DNA from: Bacillota bacterium
GTDB taxonomy: Bacteria; Bacillota; Clostridia; Christensenellales; CAG-138
Length of the DNA: 34,247 nucleotides
Reading direction: 5' to 3'
NCBI GenBank assembly: GCA_023455425.1
Contig: JAEYCM010000009.1
Span: 1 to 34,247 of the forward strand
Below, one piece after another: positions 6,871 to 14,604 of the stretch (position 1 is the first letter of the stretch; the number at the start of each line of letters is the position of its first letter). Below the pieces are notes generated by a model. That model was not told where the DNA came from. It saw nothing but the letters and a program-made list of their open reading frames with translations, and did no database searches. The translations under genes were made by a program, and so were the position numbers.

Positions 6871-7923
6871 TTAACGTAGCAGCAACAGATATTCCGGGGC
6901 AAGGGAAACGGAAATGATATCGCCGGGCTGAAGCCCCTGCGCCGCTTCTTTGGAAAGCTCCATACGGATGCGGGAAAAATCCGTTTCCTCTTTCGCGGTT
7001 TCAGGCTGCAGCGTGAGGATCATGCTGAACACATCCTCCACAATGCGCAGAATACGGCAGGAGAGCAGGTTCTCCCCGCCGTTTTTTTGTTTGACGTAGT
7101 GCGCCCGGATGCCTGCGTACCTGGTTCCGGGCGGAATCTCCTCGGCGGTAGACAGCGCAATGCCCCAATCCGTGGCGAACAGGCGGCGGGCACCTTGCAT
7201 CGTAAGACGGGAATAGTTTTTGCAGCCCGAAAGCAGAGCGGCGGAAAGCGTCTGCGGGCGTTCAAACAGCTCGCGTACGGGCAGGGGGTCCTCGCTTTTT
7301 CCGTTGTCTATCAGGCAGACGGTTTTAGAAAGCCGGAATACCTCGTCCCGGCTGTGGGAAACGAACAGCGTTGTCCCTGGAAATGCTTCCAATGTGGTTT
7401 GCAGTTCCTGCTCCAGCTGCCAGCGCAGGTAGCTGTCCAAAGCCGAAAACGGCTCGTCCAGCAGCAAGAGCTGCGGTTCGCTTGCAAGGATGCGCGCCAG
7501 CGCCACGCGCTGCTGCTGCCCGCCGGAAAGCTGGTAGGGGAATTTCTCTTCCATGCCGATAAGGTAAAAGCTTTTAATTTTTTCTTCCACCTTTTCATCC
7601 CGCGCGGCTTTTGTGGCATGATGGACGCCCGCCCCAATATTCTGCCGCACCGTCATATGCGGGAACAGCGCATAGCTTTGAAACAGGTATCCTACGCGCC
7701 TCTGCTGCGGCGGCAGATCGATACGTGCCTTAGAATCAAAGAGCACCCGGCCGTCGAGCACAATGCGCCCCTCGTCCGGCTTTTCAATCCCCGCGATGCA
7801 TTTGAGCGTCATGCTTTTTCCGCAGCCGGAAGCGCCCAAAAGCGCGAATATCTCCTTTTGCGCCGTGAAGCATACGTTCAGGCGGAAACTGCCCAATTTC
7901 TTTTTGATATCGACTTCAAGCAT
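6871..7923 (-). CDS. modC: Molybdate ABC transporter, ATP-binding protein
   Basis: This 350-residue ATPase powers molybdate import with ModB and ModA at the inner face of the membrane. Walker A is GASGCGKS at residues 30-37, the signature LSGGQQQR starts at 132, Walker B is LLLLDEP with D156/E157, and the switch histidine is H190 in VSHSRDE. After the ATPase domain, about residues 230-350 form a TOBE/Mop-like regulatory region. The Mop fold is less obvious than in E. coli ModC, so other oxyanion specificity (for example tungstate) is possible. The ATG at 7921-7923 is 2 bases after the modB stop, which implies translational coupling. Longer in-frame starts lie inside modB. Confidence 0.88.
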   Translation of the reverse strand: MLEVDIKKKLGSFRLNVCFTAQKEIFALLGASGCGKSMTLKCIAGIEKPDEGRIVLDGRVLFDSKARIDLPPQQRRVGYLFQSYALFPHMTVRQNIGAGVHHATKAARDEKVEEKIKSFYLIGMEEKFPYQLSGGQQQRVALARILASEPQLLLLDEPFSALDSYLRWQLEQELQTTLEAFPGTTLFVSHSRDEVFRLSKTVCLIDNGKSEDPLPVRELFERPQTLSAALLSGCKNYSRLTMQGARRLFATDWGIALSTAEEIPPGTRYAGIRAHYVKQKNGGENLLSCRILRIVEDVFSMILTLQPETAKEETDFSRIRMELSKEAAQGLQPGDIISVSLAPEYLLLLR

Positions 7924-7925
7924 AT

Positions 7926-8597
7926 CTACACCGCCCGTTTCCTTGCGCGTTCCTGGTATCCTGTCCAATAGTTCATCAGCATCAGCGTCACAAAGGAAAT
8001 CGCCATGATGATGACCACCCAAAGGTACGCCTTCTCGCGGTCGTTGCCCTGCACGGCGGAATAGATGGCGAGCGACATCGTCTGCGTCCTTCCGGGGATA
8101 TTCCCCGCGAGCATGGTGGTTGCGCCAAACTCGCCCAAAGCCCGGGCAAAAGCAAGCACCGTGCCTGCCGCGACGCCCGGCCAGCAGGAGGGGAGGATGA
8201 TTTTCCAGAATATCCGCCGTTCCGGGATGCCCAGCGTGCGCGCCGCATAGATGAGCGTCTGGTCCATCTGTTCAAATGCCCCGCGCGCCGTACGGTACAT
8301 CAGTGGAAACGCGACGACGGCGGAGGCAATGACGGCGCCCTCCCAGGTGAACACCACCGTGAGCGCAAGCTTTTCAAGCGTCTGGCCCAGCAGGCCGTTT
8401 TTGCCGAACAACAGCAACAGGAAAAAACCCACGACGGTAGGCGGAAGCACCATGGGCAGCGTGAACAGGCCGTCGATCAGCCCCTGAAAGCGCCGCAGCT
8501 TCACGACCTTCCAGGCGGCGAACAGGCCAAGAAAAAATGTCAGCACGGTGGCGGTGAGCGCCACCTTCAAGGAAATATACAGCGGGGAAAGATCCAT
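7926..8597 (-). CDS. modB: Molybdate ABC transporter, permease
   Basis: This 223-residue permease forms the membrane channel of the molybdate importer. It has about five to six membrane segments, with strong ones at residues 9-28, 42-64, 80-100 and 185-212. The cytoplasmic EAA loop that docks on ModC is AARTLGIPERRIFWKIILP, followed by the family-typical FARALGEFGATTMLAGNIPG. The ATG at 8595-8597 follows GGGAGGAAT. A 118-base gap separates it from modA and carries a palindrome, a candidate promoter and a hairpin, so it may be transcribed both from the upstream start and internally. Confidence 0.9.
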   Translation of the reverse strand: MDLSPLYISLKVALTATVLTFFLGLFAAWKVVKLRRFQGLIDGLFTLPMVLPPTVVGFFLLLLFGKNGLLGQTLEKLALTVVFTWEGAVIASAVVAFPLMYRTARGAFEQMDQTLIYAARTLGIPERRIFWKIILPSCWPGVAAGTVLAFARALGEFGATTMLAGNIPGRTQTMSLAIYSAVQGNDREKAYLWVVIIMAISFVTLMLMNYWTGYQERARKRAV

Positions 8598-8628
8598 TAT
8601 AATTCCTCCCTGTGTGTGCTATAAAGAA

Positions 8629-8654
8629 GTGCCCAACAGTTTCCTGTCAGGCAC
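8629..8654 (-). other. Hairpin with GAAA loop in the modB leader
   Basis: On the minus strand GTGCCTGACAG and CTGTTGGGCAC pair over 11 positions (two G-U pairs) around a GAAA tetraloop. It lies between modA and modB, downstream of the candidate internal promoter. It has only a weak T-rich tail, so it could stabilise the modBC message, act as a processing site or terminate weakly. Confidence 0.55.
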
Positions 8655-8655
8655 A

Positions 8656-8684
8656 AGCATACCATGTTATTCTCCTTTGAGAAA
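8656..8684 (-). promoter_or_regulatory. Candidate internal promoter and palindromic operator before modBC
   Basis: The palindrome TTCTC-CTTT-GAGAA (8670-8683) lies inside the longer shared string TTATTCTC-C-TTTGAGAA (8667-8683). On the minus strand TTTCTC, a 17-bp spacer and TATGCT form a weak promoter over it. The same string with one base different is in the promoter at 10672-10700. Confidence 0.5.
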
Positions 8685-8715
8685 GCCCGTATTGAAGACA
8701 CGACTTGCTTTTAGG

Positions 8716-9561
8716 CTAGCCATTATAGAGGGCAAACCCCGCGGCCTCAAACGCCGCCGTTGCTTCCGGGCCGGAGAGATAGTCTAAAAACGCCTTTGCT
8801 TCTTCCGGGTGCGCCGCGTTCTTCAGCACGGCGGCAGGGTATACGACGGGCTTGTGGCTGCCCTCCGGCGCTTCGGCCACGACCTTGACCAGATCGGTGG
8901 TGGCGGCGTCGGTCGCATAGACGATGCCGCAGTCCACATCGCCGGATTCTACCCAGGCAAGCACGGCGCGCACGTTGGTGCCGAAGTTTGCCTTGGCCTT
9001 TACCGCATCCCAGGTGCAAAGCGTGGTGTAGATTTCCTCGGTGTACTGGCCGACGGGAACGGAGGCCTCGCCCACGGCGACGAGCGTTACCTTATCCGTG
9101 GTGACGTCTTCAAAGCTTGCAATTCCCTTGTCGCTGTTCGCGGGGACGATAAGCACCACTTTATTGACGAGCATGCTTTTTATGGTATCGTCCACTGTGA
9201 GCCCTTTGTCTTTGAGGGCTGTCATCTGCTTCTGCGCGGCGGAAAAGAAAAGATCCGCGGGCGCGCCTTCCTCGATCTGTGTCTGCAGGGTGCCGGAAGA
9301 ATCGAAGTTAAACGTCAGCGTGACATTGGGGGAAACGGCCTTGTAGCCTTCCGAAATCTCTGTGAGAACGTCGGTCAGGCTTGCGGCGGCGGAAACGAAC
9401 AGCTCAACGGGTTCCGGTGTGGGTTCGGGCGTAGGTTCCGGGGTCGGGGTTGCCGCTGCGGTGGGAACGGGGGTGGGGGATGCGGCCGGCGCGGGCGCGG
9501 CGCATGCGGAGACGAGCAGCATCAGCGCGAGCAGCAGGGCAAATATGGTGGTGCGCTTCAT
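8716..9561 (-). CDS. modA: Molybdate-binding lipoprotein of the ABC transporter
   Basis: This 281-residue extracytoplasmic binding protein delivers molybdate to ModBC. It starts with a lipoprotein signal, with lipobox LVSAC and Cys20 as the anchoring residue. A TP/EP-rich linker (about residues 22-52) then holds the domain off the membrane. The mature domain begins VELFVSAAASLTDVLTEI, the hallmark of ModA, with oxyanion ligands expected in SAAASL and DSSGTLQTQ. Later segments GAPADLFFSAAQKQM and CGIVYATDA are also typical. The ATG at 9559-9561 is chosen for AAGGAGGA at 6 bases; an upstream in-frame ATG at 9615 would precede the signal peptide and is unlikely. WtpA/TupA-like specificity for tungstate is the alternative. 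Confidence 0.9.
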   Translation of the reverse strand: MKRTTIFALLLALMLLVSACAAPAPAASPTPVPTAAATPTPEPTPEPTPEPVELFVSAAASLTDVLTEISEGYKAVSPNVTLTFNFDSSGTLQTQIEEGAPADLFFSAAQKQMTALKDKGLTVDDTIKSMLVNKVVLIVPANSDKGIASFEDVTTDKVTLVAVGEASVPVGQYTEEIYTTLCTWDAVKAKANFGTNVRAVLAWVESGDVDCGIVYATDAATTDLVKVVAEAPEGSHKPVVYPAAVLKNAAHPEEAKAFLDYLSGPEATAAFEAAGFALYNG

Positions 9562-9621
9562 GGGTTGTCCTCCTTCGGTTAAATATATTGCAGAAGCATT
9601 CGCTTTGCTACGCAAGATGGA

Positions 9622-10641
9622 TTACTTTCGTCCCAAAAAGCAGATGGGGTAGTGGCAGACCTCGCAGTTCAGGCAGAAGCCGCCTTCCCCGGTATCCTGC
9701 ATATCCTGTTTTTCAATGCGTTCGCCTACGAAAATACGGGGGAGAAACACGTCCAGGCTGGTCGTTTTTGCGTGTATGGCGGCGCTGGGGATGCCGATAA
9801 GCGGAATATCCCCCAAGTACGCGATGGTGAGCATATTGCCCGGCTGCATGGGCATTCCCTGGGATACAAGCGCGGCGCCGCTTTGCCGTATGGCGGTGGG
9901 CGTCAGATCATCCGGGTCCACGCTCATGCCGCCGGTAAAGAGCACAAGCTCCGCACCCTTTTCCAAGAACCCCGAAAGCGCGTCAAGAATGAGTGAAAGA
10001 TCGTCCGGACACTTCGTTACGCCCAACAGCTCCGCGCCGAATGCGGAAAGCTTATTGCGCAGCACCGGCTCAAACGCATCCGGCCTGCGGCCATAGTAAA
10101 TTTCACTGCCGGTAATGATGATGCCGACTTTGAGCGGGCGGTAGGGCTTTACGCGAAACAGCGGCGCATGGGTTTTGGCAATGCGGACGGCTTCCTCCAC
10201 ATGCGCGCGGGCGGTGACCAGCGGCACGATGCGGATGCCCGCAAACTGCATACCGCTTTTAATTGGCATATGGTCGGGCAGGCTTGCTATTGTATAATCC
10301 GGCACGCGGTTCAAGTGCAAAAGCCCTTCGCTGTTGACGCGCAGCAGCCCGTCCGTTTCCGCGCGCAGCACATATTTCCCCTGGGAAGGGCCGGCATATG
10401 ACACGTTGGGGCCCACAGCAGCCTCTGTTACAAGCAGCGCCGCCTCTTCTTCGTGCATCTCGTCCGCCTCCGGGTCCCAGACGAATACGTGCGCCTTTCC
10501 GATGTCCAATAGCTTTTCCACGTCTTCCGCCCGGAGCACATGGCCCCTTTTAAAAAGCGGCGCCTGCTTTCCGTCTGTAATGGCGGTAATGTCATGGCAG
10601 ATTCCCCGCCCCAGCGCATCCTGTGTACGAAGCTTTTTCAT
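9622..10641 (-). CDS. Molybdopterin-binding protein, MoeA-related, with cysteine tail
   Basis: This 339-residue protein carries a MoCF/MoeA-like molybdopterin-binding domain at about residues 165-310, with GIIITGSEIYYGR and LVLFTGGMSVDPDDLTPTAIR. The preceding part resembles the compact clostridial relatives of MoeA and is shorter than classical MoeA (about 400 residues). The C-terminus ends in a cysteine cluster, FCLNCEVCHYPICFLG, which suggests a metal or iron-sulfur site. It is the first gene of the molybdenum transport operon and probably handles molybdopterin or molybdate in the cytosol. The ATG at 10641 follows AGAGGGA. It might substitute for MoeA or deliver cofactor; no full moeA or moaA gene is in the window. 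Confidence 0.8.
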   Translation of the reverse strand: MKKLRTQDALGRGICHDITAITDGKQAPLFKRGHVLRAEDVEKLLDIGKAHVFVWDPEADEMHEEEAALLVTEAAVGPNVSYAGPSQGKYVLRAETDGLLRVNSEGLLHLNRVPDYTIASLPDHMPIKSGMQFAGIRIVPLVTARAHVEEAVRIAKTHAPLFRVKPYRPLKVGIIITGSEIYYGRRPDAFEPVLRNKLSAFGAELLGVTKCPDDLSLILDALSGFLEKGAELVLFTGGMSVDPDDLTPTAIRQSGAALVSQGMPMQPGNMLTIAYLGDIPLIGIPSAAIHAKTTSLDVFLPRIFVGERIEKQDMQDTGEGGFCLNCEVCHYPICFLGRK

Positions 10642-10671
10642 AGTTCCCTCTTGCTGTATATGCTTGTTAGT

Positions 10672-10700
10672 ATCATAGCATTATTCTCGTTTGAGAACAA
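10672..10700 (-). promoter_or_regulatory. Promoter of the molybdenum operon with palindromic operator
   Basis: On the minus strand TTGTTC, a 17-bp spacer and TATGAT form a sigma-A promoter with a TGn extension (TGCTATGAT). The palindrome TTCTC-GTTT-GAGAA (10684-10697) fills the spacer and touches the -35. A repressor bound there would block polymerase. Confidence 0.7.
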
Positions 10701-10726
10701 CGCTAAATATTAAATGCTCCGAAATC

Positions 10727-10762
10727 AAAAAAAGCCGCCCGCGCTTTTATGCTGCCGGGCGG
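10727..10762 (-). terminator. Terminator of the ADP-ribosylglycohydrolase gene
   Basis: Minus-strand stem GCCGCCCG... / CGCGGGCGGC with a loop of about 10 nt, followed by seven T residues. It separates this gene from the molybdenum operon promoter. Confidence 0.85.
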
Positions 10763-10782
10763 CGATAAAAGGACGGCACGGG

Positions 10783-11805
10783 TTATGCCCGCATGGGGGG
10801 GCGCTTGCGCATTTCATACAATTCCCGCGCGCGCAAGCCGATATACTCCGCAAGCTCCAGCTTGCTTTCCCAACCGGCGGGCAGCTCGTATAATCCTGCT
10901 GCGCCCAAAAGATTTCCGCAGACGGCGCCTGTGGAGTCGCTGTCCCCATCGTGATTGACTGCCAGGATGAGCCCGCGCGTAAAGCTTCTGGCCTTAAGCG
11001 CGCAAAAGAGCGCAATGCCCAGCGCCTCTTCCGCCGTCCACCCCAGGCCGAGCATGCGTATCGCGTGTTCGGCGGGCAGGCTGCCTGAGAAAAGGTCCAG
11101 CGCCTGCTCAATGGCGGCGGTGGTTTCTTCATGGTCCGTATAACGCCTGAGCAGGCGGAGCGTTTCCGTGCAGGCTTCGGGCAGCGTATGCTCGTTTTGC
11201 AGCAGCGCGATGATGGCTGCAAACGCGCCTGCCGCTAAGTACCCTGTCGGGTGCCCGTGGGTAATCGCGGCTGCTTCCGCGCCGACCCGGAAGGCGTAGG
11301 CGGCATCGTTGCACAAAAATAAACCTACGGGAGCAACCCGCATCATCCCGCCGCACCCTTTGCTGTTGTTGACCGGGTGCGTCATGGTGCCCATGGTTCC
11401 GCCTAAGAGCGCGTTCAGGCAGGTGGTGCCGGGGGCGCGCCGGAAGAACAGCGACTTTTGGGCAAGTATGCCGCCATCCTTTTCATGGGGCTGTAAGTCC
11501 AGTATTTCCGGATGCGCGGTCTTACCCGTCTGCGTATACAGCCACCTGAGGTAAGAGGGATACAGGCCGGAAAGATACGGCACGGACTGTTCGTGCGCCC
11601 AAAGAAGTCCGTCAAGCGTAAACAGCGTCATCTGCGTATCGTCGGAGATGACGGCTTTCAGGATTCTGCTTTCCAATTGAAGTTCGGTAATGCCCATGCG
11701 GCCAAACCAGCTTTGGATTTGCCCCATGTCCATAAATTCCACCGTGTAACCGAGCGCGTCGCCCATTGCCCCGCCCAACAGGCAGGCTGTGAAACGGTCT
11801 TTCAT
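10783..11805 (-). CDS. ADP-ribosylglycohydrolase family protein (DraG type)
   Basis: This 340-residue protein belongs to the ADP-ribosylglycohydrolase family, which removes ADP-ribose from proteins or small molecules using two magnesium ions. The metal-binding motifs are visible: LGGAMGDALG at residues 10-19, SDDTQM at 54-59, and HDGDSDSTGAVCGNLLGA from 285. The length is normal. It probably acts in the cytosol. It is monocistronic, with its own promoter at 11854-11882 and a strong terminator. No nitrogenase genes or ADP-ribosyltransferase are adjacent, so the substrate is unknown. The ATG at 11803-11805 follows AAGGAG at 6 bases. Confidence 0.9.
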   Translation of the reverse strand: MKDRFTACLLGGAMGDALGYTVEFMDMGQIQSWFGRMGITELQLESRILKAVISDDTQMTLFTLDGLLWAHEQSVPYLSGLYPSYLRWLYTQTGKTAHPEILDLQPHEKDGGILAQKSLFFRRAPGTTCLNALLGGTMGTMTHPVNNSKGCGGMMRVAPVGLFLCNDAAYAFRVGAEAAAITHGHPTGYLAAGAFAAIIALLQNEHTLPEACTETLRLLRRYTDHEETTAAIEQALDLFSGSLPAEHAIRMLGLGWTAEEALGIALFCALKARSFTRGLILAVNHDGDSDSTGAVCGNLLGAAGLYELPAGWESKLELAEYIGLRARELYEMRKRPPMRA

Positions 11806-11853
11806 TGCGGCTCCTTACCTGATCTGCTCTTGTATGTTAAAATATTACATTTA

Positions 11854-11882
11854 ATAATAACATCCGCACGTATCTCCTTCAA
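11854..11882 (-). promoter_or_regulatory. Sigma-A promoter of the ADP-ribosylglycohydrolase gene
   Basis: Minus-strand TTGAAG, 17-bp spacer, TATTAT, about 50 bases before the ATG. Confidence 0.65.
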
Positions 11883-11953
11883 TACCGCATTGGTGAAATG
11901 CATATAAAATTGTGTATTCTACCAGTAAATATGAGCGGGAATATGCCAAAAAT

Positions 11954-11980
11954 AAAAAACTGCCCGGTATTGCCGGACAG
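11954..11980 (-). terminator. Terminator of the coat gene pair
   Basis: Minus-strand stem CTGTCCGG / CCGGGCAG, loop CAATA, then six T residues. Four T residues on the other side make it partly bidirectional. Confidence 0.85.
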
Positions 11981-12006
11981 TTTTGGGTAAGGCATTCGGT
12001 TTAGCG

Positions 12007-12399
12007 TCAGGACTTTTTGTCCATACCGCCGCCGGGCGTATGAAGGGGGGTCGTGTCCAGGTTATTCCAGGTATTGGAATTGTTCATACCGCCCATGCCG
12101 CCGGAGCCACCGGAACTAGAAGAGGAGGCCTGCTGCGCGTAGGTGCTCTTGATCTGATTCACCTTGTCCTGCTGCGCAGGGGTAACGGGGTAGTAGCCGC
12201 GCTTTTGCATATCGTTGAACACGTCGAACTGGATGCTGTGCTCATCGTTGAGGATATCCAGCATCACCTTGCGCACCTGGGGGTTCGCGCACTCGTTGGA
12301 GTAGCTGTTGAACATCCCCGTGACATGCTTCTGCGCTTCGAGCGCATCGTGGAGAACTTCCTTTTCGGTGAAGCAATTGCTTCCGCTGTTGTTGCTCAT
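12007..12399 (-). CDS. Spore coat protein, CotF-like
   Basis: This 130-residue protein matches the coat F domain family of endospore formers. The helical core spans about residues 10-85, with EKEVLHDALEAQKHVTGMF and QVRKVMLDILNDEHSIQFDVF. The sequence YYPVTPAQQDKVNQI after it is typical of the family. The C-terminal 45 residues are low-complexity Ser/Gly/Met/Asn and end in GGGMDKKS, as expected for a coat surface protein. A very strong AAGGAGGA precedes the ATG at 12399. It follows the 60-residue gene at 12411-12593 with an 11-base gap and the two are surely one operon. Confidence 0.87.
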   Translation of the reverse strand: MSNNSGSNCFTEKEVLHDALEAQKHVTGMFNSYSNECANPQVRKVMLDILNDEHSIQFDVFNDMQKRGYYPVTPAQQDKVNQIKSTYAQQASSSSSGGSGGMGGMNNSNTWNNLDTTPLHTPGGGMDKKS

Positions 12400-12410
12400 G
12401 TTGTTCCTCC

Positions 12411-12593
12411 TTAGAGTTGGCTGTAAAGCTTGTCAAAGTGTTCCTGATGCTTCTGCGCGATGCTTTGCATCTTTTGTTTGACCGCCTGATCCGTTGCGGT
12501 TTCGGCGAGTTTGTTGTATTTTTTCACCAACAGCTCTTCAAAGCTCAACAGATCGCCCAACGCGGAAAGTTCTTTTTCCGTTAAATTGCTCAT
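12411..12593 (-). CDS. Small coat-associated helical protein, 60 aa
   Basis: This 60-residue, probably all-helical protein begins MSNLTEKELSALGDLLSFEE and continues with KKYNKLAETATDQ and AQKHQEHFDKLYSQL. It looks like the short partner that often precedes a CotF-like gene in Clostridia; it may be a minimal coat F or ferritin-like helical hairpin. The ATG at 12591-12593 follows AAAGGAGGT at about 10 bases; the longer in-frame start at 12644 has none. The upstream region has GCATA and ATACTA at a distance compatible with a forespore sigma factor, but this is weak. Function is inferred from its neighbour only. Confidence 0.75.
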   Translation of the reverse strand: MSNLTEKELSALGDLLSFEELLVKKYNKLAETATDQAVKQKMQSIAQKHQEHFDKLYSQL

Positions 12594-12743
12594 AACGAGT
12601 AAGACCTCCTTTTGAAGTTTGATCTTAGTATTTGATGCTTGCATACGCGCTATGCGGAAAAAGGCCAGTCAACAAAGACCACATTTGACAAATAGAAGGC
12701 AATTTTTACACGACTTGAAAAATCAATTTTTTACAGATTTGTT

Positions 12744-12771
12744 TTGAACGCGGCCAATCGACCAATACAAT
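12744..12771 (+). promoter_or_regulatory. Promoter candidate for the DUF454 gene
   Basis: TTGAAC, 16-bp spacer, TACAAT, 45 bases before the ATG. Confidence 0.55.
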
Positions 12772-12816
12772 AGAAAGGGGTACGATATCCTGTGCTGGAA
12801 GGGAAATGGAGCGTAT

Positions 12817-13227
12817 ATGAAAAATCTGTTGCTGCGCATTGCGGGAGTGCTTTGTATTGGGCTTGGTATACTGGGGATCGTTCTCCCGATACTGCCCACT
12901 ACGCCTTTTGCGCTGCTCGCGGCCAGCTGTTTTGCCGCAAGCAGTCCCAGGCTGTACGCATGGCTCATCCGAAACAAGCATCTGGGTCCCTTTATTGAAA
13001 ACTACCGGCATGGCGGCGGCGTGCCGAAAAAACGCAAGCGGGAGGCAATCCTCTTTTTGTGGGGCACGCTGTGCGCTTCGGCGGCCATATTCCGGCAGCC
13101 GCTGGTCTGGGGAACTCTGTTGCTTGCCGGCAGCGGCGTTACGCTGCACTTGCTGCTGATTAAGACGGCGGAAGAGAACCGGGAGCAACCCGTGAAGGAC
13201 AGGGAAAAAGAGAGCGGTCCCGCGTAA
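12817..13227 (+). CDS. DUF454 (YbaN-type) inner membrane protein
   Basis: This 136-residue membrane protein belongs to the DUF454/YbaN family of unknown function. The first 35 residues contain the family sequence LGILGIVLPILPTTPFALLAASCFA. A loop with HLGPFIENYRHGGGVPKK and two more membrane segments (about residues 75-92 and 94-112) follow, then a charged cytosolic tail (KTAEENREQPVKDREKES). The length is normal. The ATG at 12817 follows GGAG at 5 bases. It is a single gene whose end is 5 bases from the end of the convergent operon at 13233-15039, with no terminator between them. Confidence 0.85.
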   Translation: MKNLLLRIAGVLCIGLGILGIVLPILPTTPFALLAASCFAASSPRLYAWLIRNKHLGPFIENYRHGGGVPKKRKREAILFLWGTLCASAAIFRQPLVWGTLLLAGSGVTLHLLLIKTAEENREQPVKDREKESGPA

Positions 13228-13232
13228 CGCTT

Positions 13233-14603
13233 TCAAATCGAAAAGCGTCCGTCTTTCCAGTCCGCCTGTGCGAGCAGGCGGATTTGATTTTGCCGCTTCG
13301 GGTCCATGTCTTTGATAAACCGGACAAACGCGGTTTCCCAAAGCTCCGGCTCTTCGCCGGGCTGCCCGGAATAGCGGTCGCGCAGGCGGCGCAGGACGGC
13401 CGCAATCTCTTCGTCGGAAAGCATCCGGTATACATGGGGCAATTCTTCTTCCGCAAAACACAGCGGGATGATCTCCAGCCAGTCCTCAAGGGCGCGCACG
13501 TTGCGCGTGAGCAGCGAAAGCTTATCCGAAAGAAAACGCATCTCCCGCAGTTCTTCAATCAGGTCGCGCAGCGCTTCATCGGCCATGGGTTTGCGTTTGC
13601 GGTAGCGTATGCTGGGCTTCTTTTGTTCCGTTTCCGGGAAGGCGGTGAAGATGCCAAGAAGCGCTTCTTCCGTCCGCTGCGCGAGGATGCGGCTGAGAAG
13701 CTCCGCTTCCGCCCGCCGGAGATAAGCGCACAGCGCGTCATCGTGGCGGATGCCCTCCATATTAAGAAGCATTGTTCCGGCAGAATGCAGCAGTTCCTTA
13801 AGCCGATCTTCAGAGCAGCCCTCCATCAGCCGCCATAGCGCCATGCGACCGGTCCCGCGGATATTGAGAGGACGGATGGTAAGTTTAAGAAGCGCCCGGC
13901 CCATGGCGTTCCAATACACCGGCTCAAACAGGTTGATAAGCGCCTCGTCCGGCTCGGGGCAATGCCCGCGCAGCAGGCGGGCAACGGTTCTTTGATCAAA
14001 CTGAAGCAGAAACCGGGTTTCCGCTAAAAGCTGTTCCAAATAGGCGTTGACATAAGCGATGCCTTCTCCTTCCACGGGGAAACACAGCGGGTAATCGATC
14101 ATGCATGGAATGTCATGCGTCCCGTGCCAAAAATCGTACCGTTGGAAGAACTGCGGCAGCGCCTCATTGCAGGTCGCAAGATACGCCCGGTTCTGCGTTT
14201 CAACGCCGCATTCCTGCAGTTTTCGGAAAAATTGCTTTCCTCTTTCTAATTCCTGACGCACCAATGCGCGGCCTTCCAAAAACAGCGCGTCAAGCGCCTG
14301 TTCTTTCAGCAACCGCGCCGCATCGGATAAGGTCCCCGCCCGGGACAACCGAAGCCCCAGGCAGAAGCAGATGGAGCGGTAGAGCGATTGCGCCGTTTCT
14401 ACCGGGACGGAGCTTGAATCCCCCATGGTATAGCGCGCGGTTTCCTCCGCAAGGAGCGTATACAGGCCAAGCTGCAATTGAGCGGTGTCCTCCGGATAAA
14501 AAATCCCGGCGGCCGCCCCGTGGCGCAATACGGCACGGAAATAGTCCCCGCCCGCATAGGCGGTTTGTTCCGGATGCATCAGGGAAGTATGATCATCCCG
14601 CAT
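13233..14603 (-). CDS. Uncharacterised protein, 456 aa (possibly DUF6179)
   Basis: I cannot give a function. The 456-residue product is cytosolic, mostly helical and rich in Leu, Arg and Glu, with no signal peptide or membrane segment. Conserved-looking stretches include DFWHGTHDIPCMIDYPLCFPVEGEGI near residues 165-192 and DPKRQNQIRLLAQ near the C-terminus. From memory it resembles a clostridial DUF6179-type protein found next to a DUF6323-type protein; this needs a profile search. The ATG at 14601-14603 is one base after the stop codon of the upstream gene, with GAGGAGG overlapping that gene, so the two are translationally coupled. Confidence 0.72.
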   Translation of the reverse strand: MRDDHTSLMHPEQTAYAGGDYFRAVLRHGAAAGIFYPEDTAQLQLGLYTLLAEETARYTMGDSSSVPVETAQSLYRSICFCLGLRLSRAGTLSDAARLLKEQALDALFLEGRALVRQELERGKQFFRKLQECGVETQNRAYLATCNEALPQFFQRYDFWHGTHDIPCMIDYPLCFPVEGEGIAYVNAYLEQLLAETRFLLQFDQRTVARLLRGHCPEPDEALINLFEPVYWNAMGRALLKLTIRPLNIRGTGRMALWRLMEGCSEDRLKELLHSAGTMLLNMEGIRHDDALCAYLRRAEAELLSRILAQRTEEALLGIFTAFPETEQKKPSIRYRKRKPMADEALRDLIEELREMRFLSDKLSLLTRNVRALEDWLEIIPLCFAEEELPHVYRMLSDEEIAAVLRRLRDRYSGQPGEEPELWETAFVRFIKDMDPKRQNQIRLLAQADWKDGRFSI

Positions 14604-14604
14604 G

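Noticed and set aside
7087..7971. 294-codon open frame opposite modC
   Set aside because: Antisense shadow of an ATPase with all catalytic motifs intact; no ribosome binding site.
8598..8715. Molybdenum cofactor riboswitch in the mod operon
   Set aside because: The gap has one simple hairpin and a palindrome, too short and unlike the multi-helix Moco RNA.
9410..9500. Tandem-repeat array in the GC-rich GTTCGG-like stretch
   Set aside because: It is the codon-level repetition of the TP/EP linker of the ModA lipoprotein, an ordinary low-complexity linker.
12706..13461. 251-codon minus-strand frame over the DUF454 gene
   Set aside because: It overlaps two better supported genes, is rich in Arg/Pro/Ala and lacks a start signal.
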